The notes beneath the pieces were generated by a model. It saw only the letters and a list, made by a program, of their open reading frames with translations. It did not search any database and was not told where the DNA came from. Below are positions 9,168 to 17,489 of a stretch of 64,000 nt of DNA, piece after piece (position 1 is the stretch's first letter; the number at the start of each line of letters is the position of its first letter). A program made the position numbers and the translations under genes. Location: contig BGOJ01000002.1 of NCBI GenBank assembly GCA_003569185.1, positions 1 through 64,000 on the forward strand. Reading direction: 5' to 3'. Source of the DNA: Candidatus Planktophila sp. (GTDB taxonomy: Bacteria > Actinomycetota > Actinomycetes > Nanopelagicales > Nanopelagicaceae).

Positions 9168-10529
9168 TTGTCTACCACCTACCAGATAATTAACCCTGCC
9201 AATGAGCAGATTGTAAAGTCAGTTGATTTAGCAGATATCACCGCCACCGATAAGGTAATTGAAAAGGCAAATAAAGCATTTGAAAGTTGGAAGAAAGTTG
9301 CACCAGGGGATCGAGCAAAGCTGCTGCGCACATTTGCGCAAGTTGTAGCTGATCACCGCCAGGAGTTAGCAAAGATAGAGGTAGAAAATGCCGGCCACAC
9401 TATCGGTAATGCCTTATGGGAGGCAGATAATGTTGCAAATGTTTTAAATTACTACTCCGCCGCCCCTGAACGTTTATTTGGAAAGCAGATTCCAGTTGCA
9501 AATGGAATTGATATTACTTTTAAAGAACCACTAGGTGTAGTTGGTGTAATTGTTCCCTGGAACTTTCCCATGCCAATCGCCGGTTGGGGATTTGCACCAG
9601 CACTTGCTGCTGGCAACACCGTAGTTTTAAAACCTGCAGAGTACACACCATTAACAGCTGTGAAACTTGGTCAATTAGCCTTACTTGCTGGCATTCCAGA
9701 GGGTGTATTTAATGTAATTGTTGGCAAAGGCAGTGTGGTTGGTAATCGCTTTGTTACCCATCCATTGGTGCGAAAGATTGTATTTACCGGCTCTACAACA
9801 GTTGGTAAGCAGATCATGGCGGGGTGTGCTGATCAGGTTAAGCGGGTAACACTTGAGTTAGGTGGCAAGAGTGCCAATATTATTTTTGCAGACTCTGATA
9901 TTGAAAGAGCAGCAGCTGCAGCTCCTGGTGCGGTCTTTGATAACGCCGGCCAAGATTGTTGCGCCCGTTCTCGTATTCTGGTTGAAAAATCTGTCTTTGA
10001 TAAGTTTATGAGTAGCTTTGAAGTTGCAGTGAAGAAATTTAAGGTTGAAGATCCCGCCCTGCCCACAGCTGAGATGGGGCCATTAATTAGCAAAAAACAA
10101 TTAGAAACTGTGCAGGCCTATTTAACAAAAGATATTGCCTTCACCGGAAGTGCGCCGAAGGGTAGCGGTTATTGGATGGCGCCAACTGTGTTGATGCCAA
10201 AGAGTGCAACGGAAAAGGTTTGGCAGGAGGAGATCTTTGGACCAGTGGTAAGTGTTATGGCATTTGATGATGAGGCTGATGCAATTGCTAAGGCAAATGA
10301 TTCACAATTTGGCTTATCTGGTTCAATTTGGAGTAATAACTCAAGCAAAGCACTTCGGGTGGCAAGAGGGATTGAGAGCGGTAACTTATCGGTGAACTCA
10401 AACTCATCTGTTCGTTACTGGACCCCATTTGGTGGTTATAAACAATCTGGATTGGGTAGAGAGCTTGGGCCAGATGCGCTAGATGCCTTTACTGAGGTTA
10501 AAAATGTTTTTATTGCAACTGATAATTAA
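9168..10529 (+). CDS. NAD(P)-dependent aldehyde dehydrogenase
   Basis: A 453-residue aldehyde dehydrogenase. It shows the PWNFPMPIAGW cofactor region, the catalytic general-base glutamate in LELGGKSANIIF (near residue 228), and the nucleophile cysteine in AGQDCCARSR (near residue 265). FGPVVSVMAFDDEADA and PFGGYKQSGLGRE complete the family pattern. It starts with TTG, 5 bases after the synthetase stop, so the two are cotranscribed. By analogy with PuuC and the Streptomyces GlnA4 cluster it would oxidise a gamma-glutamylated aminoaldehyde to the acid. The exact substrate is inference. Confidence 0.9.
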   Translation: MSTTYQIINPANEQIVKSVDLADITATDKVIEKANKAFESWKKVAPGDRAKLLRTFAQVVADHRQELAKIEVENAGHTIGNALWEADNVANVLNYYSAAPERLFGKQIPVANGIDITFKEPLGVVGVIVPWNFPMPIAGWGFAPALAAGNTVVLKPAEYTPLTAVKLGQLALLAGIPEGVFNVIVGKGSVVGNRFVTHPLVRKIVFTGSTTVGKQIMAGCADQVKRVTLELGGKSANIIFADSDIERAAAAAPGAVFDNAGQDCCARSRILVEKSVFDKFMSSFEVAVKKFKVEDPALPTAEMGPLISKKQLETVQAYLTKDIAFTGSAPKGSGYWMAPTVLMPKSATEKVWQEEIFGPVVSVMAFDDEADAIAKANDSQFGLSGSIWSNNSSKALRVARGIESGNLSVNSNSSVRYWTPFGGYKQSGLGRELGPDALDAFTEVKNVFIATDN

Positions 10530-10561
10530 CCACAATCAATCTAAAAAAAGGGGATAGGGCG

Positions 10562-11335
10562 ATGAGTAAAAGACTTGAAGGCAGAGTTGCAGTTGTAACT
10601 GGGGCTGGCAGTGGAATTGGATACGCCACCTCGGTGCGATTAGCTGCAGAGGGTGCCAAGGTAGTTGTCGCAGATACCAATGAGGTCAGTGGTAACAAGG
10701 TGGCAAAAGAGGTGGGTGGGCTTTTTGTTAAGTGTGATGTCACCAATGAGGCACAGGTAGCTAATCTTTATAAGGTCGCCTTTGACACCTACAATCGAAT
10801 TGATATCGCATTTAATAATGCTGGTATCTCACCACCTGATGATGATTCAATTTTAATTACCGGCCTAGATGCTTGGGAGCGTGTACTTAAAGTAAATACC
10901 ACCAGCGTATTTTTGTGTTGCAAAGCGGTTCTGCCATATATGCAAAAGAATAAAAAGGGATCAATTATTAATACCGCATCCTTTGTGGCAACTATGGGTG
11001 CTGCTACCTCCCAGATTGCCTACACCGCATCTAAGGGTGGGGTCTTGGCAATGAGTCGTGAGCTTGGTGTGCAGTTCGCAAGAGAGGGAATTCGGGTAAA
11101 TGCATTATCTCCTGGCCCAGTTAATACACCCTTACTGCAAGAGTTATTTGCTAAAGATAAGGAGAGAGCAGCCCGTCGGTTGGTTCATATCCCAATGGGC
11201 AGATTTGCTGATGCTAGTGAGATCGCAGCTGCGGTTGCCTTCTTAGCCTCCGATGACTCTAGTTTTATCACTGCCAGTAACTTCTTAGTAGATGGTGGTA
11301 TCTCTGGTGCGTATGTAACCCCACTTGATAATTAA
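10562..11335 (+). CDS. SDR-family oxidoreductase (possible alcohol dehydrogenase of the amine pathway)
   Basis: A 257-residue classical short-chain dehydrogenase: TGAGSGIGYATS for NAD(P) binding, the acidic residue after beta-2 in VVVADT (favouring NAD), NNAG, and the catalytic YTASKGG. An intrinsic terminator follows directly. It closes the synthetase-aldehyde dehydrogenase operon at the place where a flavin amine oxidase (PuuB) sits in the putrescine pathway. An alcohol dehydrogenase here would suit an amino alcohol such as ethanolamine, whose gamma-glutamyl derivative needs two oxidations. A generic 3-oxoacyl reductase or sugar dehydrogenase cannot be excluded. Confidence 0.85.
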   Translation: MSKRLEGRVAVVTGAGSGIGYATSVRLAAEGAKVVVADTNEVSGNKVAKEVGGLFVKCDVTNEAQVANLYKVAFDTYNRIDIAFNNAGISPPDDDSILITGLDAWERVLKVNTTSVFLCCKAVLPYMQKNKKGSIINTASFVATMGAATSQIAYTASKGGVLAMSRELGVQFAREGIRVNALSPGPVNTPLLQELFAKDKERAARRLVHIPMGRFADASEIAAAVAFLASDDSSFITASNFLVDGGISGAYVTPLDN

Positions 11336-11346
11336 AGAGTTAAATT

Positions 11347-11390
11347 AATAAGGCCCCACCAAAATATTTCGTGGGGCCTTATTTTTATTT
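11347..11390 (+). terminator. Intrinsic terminator after the SDR gene
   Basis: The stem AATAAGGCCCCAC (11347-11359) pairs with GTGGGGCCTTATT (11371-11383) across an 11-base loop and is followed by TTTATTT. It can serve the plus-strand operon and, less well, transcription from the right. Confidence 0.9.
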
Positions 11391-11487
11391 AATAAGTTGT
11401 TATGTGCGCGCAGGGCGCGGGTGGATGTCCTATTAAATCTAATTTATTAGCAAGTGCTCCCTGAAAAGTTTGAAGTAGTATGTGCAA
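11389..11487 (-). CDS. Possible 32-residue peptide with strong Shine-Dalgarno
   Basis: On the minus strand a perfect AAGGAGG (11503-11497) precedes a TTG start at 11487 with 9 bases between. The frame runs 32 codons (MHILLQTFQGALANK..., ending PPAPCAHITTY) to a TAA at 11389-11391, next to the terminator hairpin. A 13-codon frame (MATAIKMIASLKS, 11543-11502) ends inside the Shine-Dalgarno, as in coupled leader peptides. The peptide has one cysteine, a proline-rich end and no recognised family. It may be chance, but the Shine-Dalgarno is the best in this otherwise empty gap. Confidence 0.25.
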   Translation of the reverse strand: MHILLQTFQGALANKLDLIGHPPAPCAHITTY

Positions 11488-11675
11488 CTATTTCCACCTC
11501 CTTAAGATTTCAAAGAGGCAATCATTTTGATTGCAGTAGCCAAATTACTCCTTCTCAACCCACTTTGATAGATACAAAACTCTAAAAATACCTTAACTCT
11601 TTATTGATACTTTAAGCTTTTTTGCGTAATTACTTGGGCCTTCACCCGACGGGCAAAGTGGTGGAGGGTTAGATA
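11391..11675. other. Intergenic region without a clear gene
   Basis: The gap between the SDR (plus) and the DMT permease (minus, ending at 11676) is 340 bases, the longest unassigned stretch in the window. Apart from the terminator and the possible small peptide, I see a GC-rich patch (11403-11424), an AT-rich middle and a G/C-rich patch at 11636-11669. There is no tRNA shape, no known riboswitch core and no long frame. Confidence 0.6.
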
Positions 11676-12506
11676 TTAATTAAGCGCAATGATGGCTAAG
11701 GCAGCAGTTGATGCGGCGATTCCTAGCCAGTTGGTAATTGAGGGTTTTTGGTGCAACAACTTTATGCCAATTAAAGAGGCTAAGGCTGGAGCTGATGCCA
11801 TAAAGATTCCCACCTTACTTAAATCTAAGTTGTTAATTGCAATCAGAAAAAACATATTTGCCACAACTTCAAATGTTCCAGAAAGTAGTGCGTACTTGGC
11901 ATAGCCATTTGCCCTACTTACCTTATTTTTTGGTGGAAAGATAAAAGTCAAACAAAAAACACCAATCCGGGCACCAAATAAGGCTCCGAGTATCTTGGAG
12001 TTTTCAATCTCAGTCATTAAAAAGGAGAAGCCAGAAAAGAAGGTGGCTGCACTTGCCGCTAGGAAAAAACTTTGCCAGGTAATCTTTTGATTACCAGCTG
12101 TTGGCCGAGAACAGAGGTAGATACCTAGGCCACCTAGCGCTGCTGCAATCGGAAAGGTTACTGATAATGATTCATTTTTTACGATCACGGCAAAGAGAAT
12201 TAAAAATAGTGATTGGGTTAATGCCACAACTGGGGAGACAAATGAGACCGCCCCAGTTGAGATCGCCTTATAGATGAAGGGAAGACCTAACCCGCCGATA
12301 AAGCCGGCGGCGATGCCAATTAAGACCACCTGAAGGGTGATGGTATTTAGATTAAAGAGGATTACTACCGAGATAATTGCCATCGCAATTGAGCTAGAGG
12401 CACGTAATGTGTTGCGCCAACTGGTTATCTGAGTTGATTTACCGCCAAGGGTGTTGGTGAAGGCATTTGCTAGTGCATTAGAAAATGAGGCGATCTCACC
12501 AATCAT
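11676..12506 (-). CDS. DMT-superfamily (EamA-like) transporter
   Basis: A 276-residue, very hydrophobic protein with about ten helices in two similar halves. The first half is followed by GLGLPFIYKAISTGAVSF and a proline-containing helix (VSPVVALTQ), and the second ends with LSKVGIFMASAPALASLIG; this repeat is typical of EamA/DMT permeases. It is the last gene of the gntR operon, 11 bases after the SDR. It may export or import a small metabolite of that pathway; direction and cargo cannot be told from sequence. Confidence 0.8.
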   Translation of the reverse strand: MIGEIASFSNALANAFTNTLGGKSTQITSWRNTLRASSSIAMAIISVVILFNLNTITLQVVLIGIAAGFIGGLGLPFIYKAISTGAVSFVSPVVALTQSLFLILFAVIVKNESLSVTFPIAAALGGLGIYLCSRPTAGNQKITWQSFFLAASAATFFSGFSFLMTEIENSKILGALFGARIGVFCLTFIFPPKNKVSRANGYAKYALLSGTFEVVANMFFLIAINNLDLSKVGIFMASAPALASLIGIKLLHQKPSITNWLGIAASTAALAIIALN

Positions 12507-12517
12507 TATTTACTTAA

Positions 12518-13282
12518 TTACTTTGCGTTGATATCTGAATCAAATTGAAATAGTGAGCAGCCACCATCTGCTAGTAAAACTGTGCCAGTTATGTAATCAC
12601 CAGCTGATGAGCATAAGAAGCCCACCACATCAGCAACCTGATTTGCAGTTTGAAATTCACCAAGGGGCACAACTTTGCCAGCACGCTTTGCATAAACAGG
12701 ATCTGTTTTAAGTAACGCACCAGCCATGCCAGCTTTAACAATTCCTGGGGCAACTACATTTACCCGAATGCCATGTACTCCAAGCTCTCTTGCCATTTGT
12801 TTTGCCAACATTTCAAGTCCTGCCTTTGAAACGGTGTATGCGGTGATCTCAGGCCAAGGAACTGAGCCAACCCAGGAGCCGGTAAAGACAATACGTCCAG
12901 CTGTTTTATTTTTAATGAAATGCTTAGCGGCCACCTGTCCAAGAATAAAGTTTGCAGTCAGATTTACATCCAGGGTGTTTTGCCAAAAAGCGGGGTCAAT
13001 ATCAACAAAGGGTGCGGTTCCGCCCACACCAGCATTGCCAATTACGCAATCAAGTGGTGCACCAGAGTTAATCAGATTGGTAACCGCTGCCTGATCACAT
13101 AGATCTAGAGCAACCGCTTTGATTCGCCCATGATCTGCTGGGGCGTATCGTTTTAATATTTCAGATTCTGGTTTGATATCAACTGCAGTAATAGTTGCAC
13201 CCTCATCTAGAAAGTGTTGAACAATCGCTGTGCCAATATCACCGCCAGCACCGGTTACTAATACATGTTGTGATTTACTCAT
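12518..13282 (-). CDS. SDR-family sugar/sugar-acid dehydrogenase
   Basis: A 254-residue short-chain dehydrogenase with TGAGGDIGTAIV for cofactor binding, Asp after beta-2 (TAVDIK, favouring NAD), GNAGVGG, and the YTVSKAG catalytic Tyr/Lys pair. The ending GTVLLADGGCSLF is the usual SDR C-terminus. It lies in an operon with a GH127-like glycosidase and an enolase-superfamily dehydratase, so oxidation of a free sugar to a lactone or aldonate is a natural guess: the dehydratase would then remove water from the aldonate. This order is inference. Confidence 0.85.
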   Translation of the reverse strand: MSKSQHVLVTGAGGDIGTAIVQHFLDEGATITAVDIKPESEILKRYAPADHGRIKAVALDLCDQAAVTNLINSGAPLDCVIGNAGVGGTAPFVDIDPAFWQNTLDVNLTANFILGQVAAKHFIKNKTAGRIVFTGSWVGSVPWPEITAYTVSKAGLEMLAKQMARELGVHGIRVNVVAPGIVKAGMAGALLKTDPVYAKRAGKVVPLGEFQTANQVADVVGFLCSSAGDYITGTVLLADGGCSLFQFDSDINAK

Positions 13283-13295
13283 TATCTAATGAAGC

Positions 13296-15224
13296 CTATC
13301 TCGCCTGTGGAAATGCCGTCCAACGCAAAACGGTAGTTCCCATCGGCACTAGTTTGACCTTGTTAAAGGCCTCTACATCCAAGCCTTCATCTGCGTGTGG
13401 GTTTAGATTCCAACAATTTGTAGAGATTGAAATACTTGGTTGATCACTCCAGGGATAGCTTCCTGCAGGCGGTGTGGTGCGCTCTAGCTTTGCCGTAGCA
13501 AGATCTGCCTTTCGAAATGCTGGTGGAAAGATCCATTTTGCATTTACTGCGGTTACATCTTGATCGGCATAGCCTGGAAGTTTGTACTCTCGGTAATCAG
13601 TTGCCACATGTGCAATTGGTGCTGAGAAAACCAATGGACCAACATCAAAGACATATCTGCCATCAGATATGGTGCGCTGAGTTAACTCTTGTGGCAGATC
13701 TAGCTCAACCTTTGAATCAGAGCCCCAAGTTGCGGTAACTTGAAAACGATCAGCTAACTGAATCTGCTTAACATCTTTAGCGCCACTTACTTTAATTGTT
13801 GCCTTCTTACACCAGGCCGGGATTCGAAACTCTGCTGTGAAGGTTAACTCTGGCGCACTGATGTGAGCAGTAATTCGCTCTTCAAATGGATATGAGGTCA
13901 CCTGTTTAATTGAGACCTCTTTGCCCTGCATTTGTAAAGTTGCTGACATCGCTCCGTAAAGTTGAAAACTTATTAGATCATCGGCCTGGGCAAGCATTCG
14001 CCTTGCGAAGATCGGCAAGATCTTGCCGGCATTTGGTACACAGCAGACCGCCACATCATCATGGGTGGGTGAGATGTCCCAACGTGTTCCCATTTGATGA
14101 GTTGCTGCTGGTTGATTTTGTGCCAAGCAGTAGACAGTTCTTCTGCCATCATTTGTAACAGCTGCTTGGAAATCATTTAGGAAGAGTTTTTCGGCCAAAT
14201 CAAGGTAGTGGAAATCACCAGTTAATCTCACCGCTTCAAGAAGGGTGATAATCATTTCAAACATAGTGCAGATCTCATACCCATTTTCTGGAAGTGGTAT
14301 GCACTCAATGCCAGGCAGTGATATTTGTTCATCACTTTTAACTCCGCCACCAATACCAATTGCCCGTTCAATCTTTAACATGCCATTTTTAAATGCCTTT
14401 AAATACTGCTCATCTCCTAGATGTTCTGCCAGTGCTAGTGGCACCCGCAAAAACTCAACGGCGTGAGCGCCATGGCCAACAATTGGCTCATCAGAGAGCA
14501 GTGTTTGCAGTTGTCCATCAGTTTCATGCCAATCCATTATTCCAATTGAGTAATCGGCATATAACTCTTTGCCAAACTCAGCAAATCTTAAATCACCAGT
14601 TTGTCTGCTTTGCTCCGCTAGTGCGTCCATAAACATAAGATCATGGCCGGCGCCACAAGAATCTCCAGAGGGTGCGTTAAAGCGCAGATTCTGATCTGAC
14701 TTTCGATAGCGATCGATGGTGTAATCCAATGCCTTAGATACACAATCTCTAACTTTATTATCATCTGTGTAATCTGCCCACAGCTGCAGTGCCAAGATCG
14801 CTCTGCTTTGGGTCCAAAGATCTCCCACAATAAAGTTTCGGCTAGCACGCGCCTCTGCGGTAAACATTCCGATGTAACCATCAGATCCTTGGGTAGCAAG
14901 AATTCGATTTAAATAAGTTCTTACCTGTTCAATCTCTGAGGTTTTGCCATGAAGTAATACATGTCCCATCCAACCGATCAGCCAATTACCTTCACTCTCA
15001 CCATTCCACCACTCAACTTTGGCCACATTATTTCCAGTGCCATAAGCTGATTTAAGACCAAGTTGGCCGCTAGCAAAGACATCACTCCACACCTCTTTGC
15101 TAATTAATGGCAAAGAGCCGATGAAACCTTTCATCGCTAGTGATGATTGTTGCTCCAGCCAGCCTTCGATTTTAATTGCGTTAATTGGAATCGGTTTATA
15201 GATGGCGCGGTTGCTCTTGGTCAT
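13296..15224 (-). CDS. GH127-like glycoside hydrolase (DUF1680 family)
   Basis: A 642-residue protein with the GH127/DUF1680 layout: an (alpha/alpha)6 barrel for about 400 residues, then beta-sandwich segments. Supporting stretches are GLKSAYGTGNNVAKVEWWNGESEG near the N-terminus (as two pieces), NEGYI-like GSDGYIGMF, and DVAVCCVPNAGKILP, corresponding to the family's conserved Cys-Cys-x-Pro-Asn region, where cysteines bind zinc and one acts as nucleophile in characterised beta-L-arabinofuranosidases. No signal peptide is seen, so it works in the cytosol on an imported glycoside. It sits in an operon with an SDR and an enolase-superfamily dehydratase. The sugar released is unknown; arabinose or another pentose is only a family-based guess. 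Confidence 0.78.
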   Translation of the reverse strand: MTKSNRAIYKPIPINAIKIEGWLEQQSSLAMKGFIGSLPLISKEVWSDVFASGQLGLKSAYGTGNNVAKVEWWNGESEGNWLIGWMGHVLLHGKTSEIEQVRTYLNRILATQGSDGYIGMFTAEARASRNFIVGDLWTQSRAILALQLWADYTDDNKVRDCVSKALDYTIDRYRKSDQNLRFNAPSGDSCGAGHDLMFMDALAEQSRQTGDLRFAEFGKELYADYSIGIMDWHETDGQLQTLLSDEPIVGHGAHAVEFLRVPLALAEHLGDEQYLKAFKNGMLKIERAIGIGGGVKSDEQISLPGIECIPLPENGYEICTMFEMIITLLEAVRLTGDFHYLDLAEKLFLNDFQAAVTNDGRRTVYCLAQNQPAATHQMGTRWDISPTHDDVAVCCVPNAGKILPIFARRMLAQADDLISFQLYGAMSATLQMQGKEVSIKQVTSYPFEERITAHISAPELTFTAEFRIPAWCKKATIKVSGAKDVKQIQLADRFQVTATWGSDSKVELDLPQELTQRTISDGRYVFDVGPLVFSAPIAHVATDYREYKLPGYADQDVTAVNAKWIFPPAFRKADLATAKLERTTPPAGSYPWSDQPSISISTNCWNLNPHADEGLDVEAFNKVKLVPMGTTVLRWTAFPQAR

Positions 15225-15256
15225 GATCTATTTACCCTTCGAGTTATTTGGTTCGC

Positions 15257-16432
15257 CTAGTTGGCAAACTTTGCCGCGGAGGTAAATGTTGCGGTTAAAT
15301 CTGTACCCAGGCCAGGCTCACTGCCCAGCGAGAGCTTGCCATCAGCAATTGTTGGTAGCGCACTCACAATCATTGGATACCAGGTGCGAAGACTTGCCCT
15401 TGAGGTCTCCTGCACTAGCGCGTTATCAGATGCGGTAGAAAGTTGAGCGCCAGCAATTAAACCAATTGGCCCTGAGCAATCATGGGGGGCAATTGTTTTG
15501 CCATACTTTTTTGTTGCCTGCGTGAATTTAATACCCTGGGTAAAGCCACCACACCAACCAAGATCTAAGGTGAGCACATCGATGTAATCATTTTTAAGCA
15601 ATGCGTTAACGCGGGTCATGCTAGAGACTGTCTCACCATGGGCGATTGGGGCATACCCTTTGCCGCGCAAGATTGCGTAATCATCTAGTAGATCTGCATA
15701 GATTGGATCTTCAATCCAGGTTAAATTCAAATCCTTTGTTGCCTCAAATATCTTCTTTGCTGCCACCGGTGACCAAAGTGCGTGCAGCTCCAGCATTAAC
15801 TGCATCTTTTCCCCAACAGCATCCCTTACCTTCTGTAGTGGAATTAATCCTTTTTTTAGATCTTCATCTGATATATCTGCGCCATTATTTTTTTCAGCAT
15901 AGATATCAAATGGCCAGATCTTCATGCCACCAATTCCTTCTGCCTGTAATGTTTTAGCTAATGCACCAGCATCAGTTAAGAATGCTTGTAAATCTTCATA
16001 CTTATCATTATCAGCTGAGATTCCCCAAGCTGAACTATCTTGATCTGATTTGCGCATATAACCTCGGCCTGCGCAGGTGTTATAAATTGGTAACGCTTTG
16101 CTTGATCCACCAAGTAATTGATAGATCGGTTTGCCCTCAACCTTTCCTTTGATATCCCAAAGTGCGATATCAACAGCGGACTTTGCCCGCATCTCAGCTC
16201 CAGATGATAAGGCGCCAACGTAGGTGGTTAATTTCCGGCTGATGTTTTCAATATTTGCTGGATCTAATCCAATCAAGGTTGGCGCAACAAACTCTTCCAC
16301 AAATGTGGCAACAGTTCGGCCAAAGTAGTAGCTCTCACCAATGCCATAAACCCCAGCATCAGTACCAATTTTCACATAGATGATATTTGGAAAATCTGCA
16401 TGAACAAAACTTTCAACAGTAGTTATCTTCAT
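15257..16432 (-). CDS. Enolase-superfamily (mandelate racemase/galactonate dehydratase-like) sugar-acid dehydratase
   Basis: The start at 16432 (MKITTVESF) is chosen because the family begins there; a longer frame upstream from 16510 only reads through the end of the gntR gene. The protein is about 391 residues: N-terminal capping domain (YGIGESYYFGR), the alanine-rich AVDIALWDIKGK entry to the barrel, then metal ligands in MLELHALW, WIEDPI and AHGET. APHDCSGPIGL carries the histidine used as base in the galactonate dehydratase-like subgroups. It probably removes water from an aldonate to give a 2-keto-3-deoxy acid. It starts 4 bases after the gntR stop, so the two are coupled. The substrate is not fixed by the residues I can see. 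Confidence 0.8.
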   Translation of the reverse strand: MKITTVESFVHADFPNIIYVKIGTDAGVYGIGESYYFGRTVATFVEEFVAPTLIGLDPANIENISRKLTTYVGALSSGAEMRAKSAVDIALWDIKGKVEGKPIYQLLGGSSKALPIYNTCAGRGYMRKSDQDSSAWGISADNDKYEDLQAFLTDAGALAKTLQAEGIGGMKIWPFDIYAEKNNGADISDEDLKKGLIPLQKVRDAVGEKMQLMLELHALWSPVAAKKIFEATKDLNLTWIEDPIYADLLDDYAILRGKGYAPIAHGETVSSMTRVNALLKNDYIDVLTLDLGWCGGFTQGIKFTQATKKYGKTIAPHDCSGPIGLIAGAQLSTASDNALVQETSRASLRTWYPMIVSALPTIADGKLSLGSEPGLGTDLTATFTSAAKFAN

Positions 16433-16436
16433 AGGG

Positions 16437-17225
16437 TTATCGAAGGATATCCATATGGTAATTTTTAAGGGCTGAGTCCAAAACCTCATGAATTGATCGA
16501 GAGCCACCAAAGGTCTGTTGCACTACTCGATCAGCTAAGACGGAGAGTGCGACATCAAAATCTTTATCGTAGGTATCCTCGGCAATATGAAGATGCTTTG
16601 ACATCGCTGCTACCGCTTTATCTGGATCCTTATCCTTTATTGCGCTCAATATCTTGCGGTGCAGGGGAGCTCCTTGGGCAAAGGTTTTGGAATCTGCCAG
16701 GGAGCGCAACATAATTTCAAAGGTCAAGGTGGTAATTGAGCCAAAGACAATTTGTAATACCGGATTTTGGGTAGCTTTTGCAATCAGTGAGTGAAAGGCA
16801 ATATCTGATTCAGCTCTTGGTAGTAACTCAGTTGCATTATCAAAGGCAGTAAGTGCTAGCTCTAACTGGGCAATATCATCCTCAGTTGCTCTAATCGCTG
16901 CTAAGTAAACAGTTTGCTCCTCTAAGTTAATACGTGCCTCAATTAAATCTCGGGCGGTAGCAGCAGATTGACGCAATGTGGTGTGAACATTTTTAGCGGT
17001 ATCTAACATATGTGGTTTTCTAATAAATACACCCTTGCCAGGTACGGCCTTTATTAATCCCTGTCTTTGCAGACCTGCTAAAACCTCACGTAAAAATAAT
17101 CTTGATACCCCATACTTTTCAGCCAAAATTCTGGCGGAGGGCATTAGGCCATTACTACTTTGATCTCCCAATACATACTTAGTGGTTAACTCTCTTGCTA
17201 ACTCATCTTGGCTAAGTGTTGGCAT
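16437..17225 (-). CDS. GntR-family transcription regulator (FadR/FCD subfamily)
   Basis: A 262-residue regulator. The winged helix-turn-helix covers residues 8-70 (SARILAEKYGVSRLFLREVL, then LQRQGLIKAVPGKGVFI). An all-helical FCD domain follows, with the ARINLEEQTVYLAA start and the metal-ligand pattern Asp...His...His (SDIAFHSLIAKATQNPV, HRKILSAI, MSKHLHIAEDTY). FCD regulators usually bind a sugar acid or organic acid and then release DNA. It is the first gene of the minus-strand operon and faces the ABC importer gene at 17490, so it probably controls both directions. A set of CAGAC repeats at 17441-17463 is a candidate operator. Confidence 0.9.
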   Translation of the reverse strand: MPTLSQDELARELTTKYVLGDQSSNGLMPSARILAEKYGVSRLFLREVLAGLQRQGLIKAVPGKGVFIRKPHMLDTAKNVHTTLRQSAATARDLIEARINLEEQTVYLAAIRATEDDIAQLELALTAFDNATELLPRAESDIAFHSLIAKATQNPVLQIVFGSITTLTFEIMLRSLADSKTFAQGAPLHRKILSAIKDKDPDKAVAAMSKHLHIAEDTYDKDFDVALSVLADRVVQQTFGGSRSIHEVLDSALKNYHMDILR

Positions 17226-17489
17226 CTACATCTCCTTGGAGTTAACTGGCAGGGCGGGCAGATTCTTACCGCTTTTCTGGGCGCCCGGTTGTAAGTAGCT
17301 ATTTGATCGCGCAAATATCCTCGCCGCTACCACTTTTTCTACGTAATTTTGCTCTGTAAGTAACACTTTGGTTACCTCACCATCCGATCCTTTTTTGCTA
17401 TTGACAACTGATGCAGAGGAGAGAAGTATCGCCGACTAATCAGACCTATCAGACAGGTCAGACTACTAGGAAATAATAGGAGTGTAAAT
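17226..17489. promoter_or_regulatory. Divergent control region of gntR operon and ABC importer
   Basis: This 264-base gap separates two divergent transcription units. On the plus strand TTGACA (17401-17406) is a good -35 box, and AAGTAT (17424-17429) lies 17 bases further as a weak -10. Three CAGAC repeats follow at 17441-17463. A Shine-Dalgarno-like AATAGGAG ends about 7 bases before the ATG at 17490. Confidence 0.6.
17441..17463 (+). promoter_or_regulatory. Candidate GntR operator: CAGAC repeats of 9-base period
   Basis: CAGAC occurs at 17441-17445, 17450-17454 and 17459-17463, exactly 9 bases apart, and GACCT...AGGTC forms a 5-bp inverted repeat inside them. The site lies just after the putative -10 box of the importer gene, where a bound repressor would block transcription. 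FadR-family operators often contain GTC/GAC half-sites, so control by the adjacent GntR protein is plausible but unproven. Confidence 0.45.

Noticed and set aside
12726-13094. 122-codon open frame on the plus strand opposite the SDR gene
   Set aside because: It is antisense to a well-supported SDR, and the sequence has no recognisable domain.
16433-16510. Longer start for the enolase-superfamily dehydratase at 16510
   Set aside because: The extra 26 residues lie in the gntR coding region and match no family member; the ATG at 16432 matches the family start.
17441-17463. CAGAC repeats as a CRISPR or insertion-element end
   Set aside because: The units are 5 bases with 4-base spacers, and there are no cas or transposase genes.
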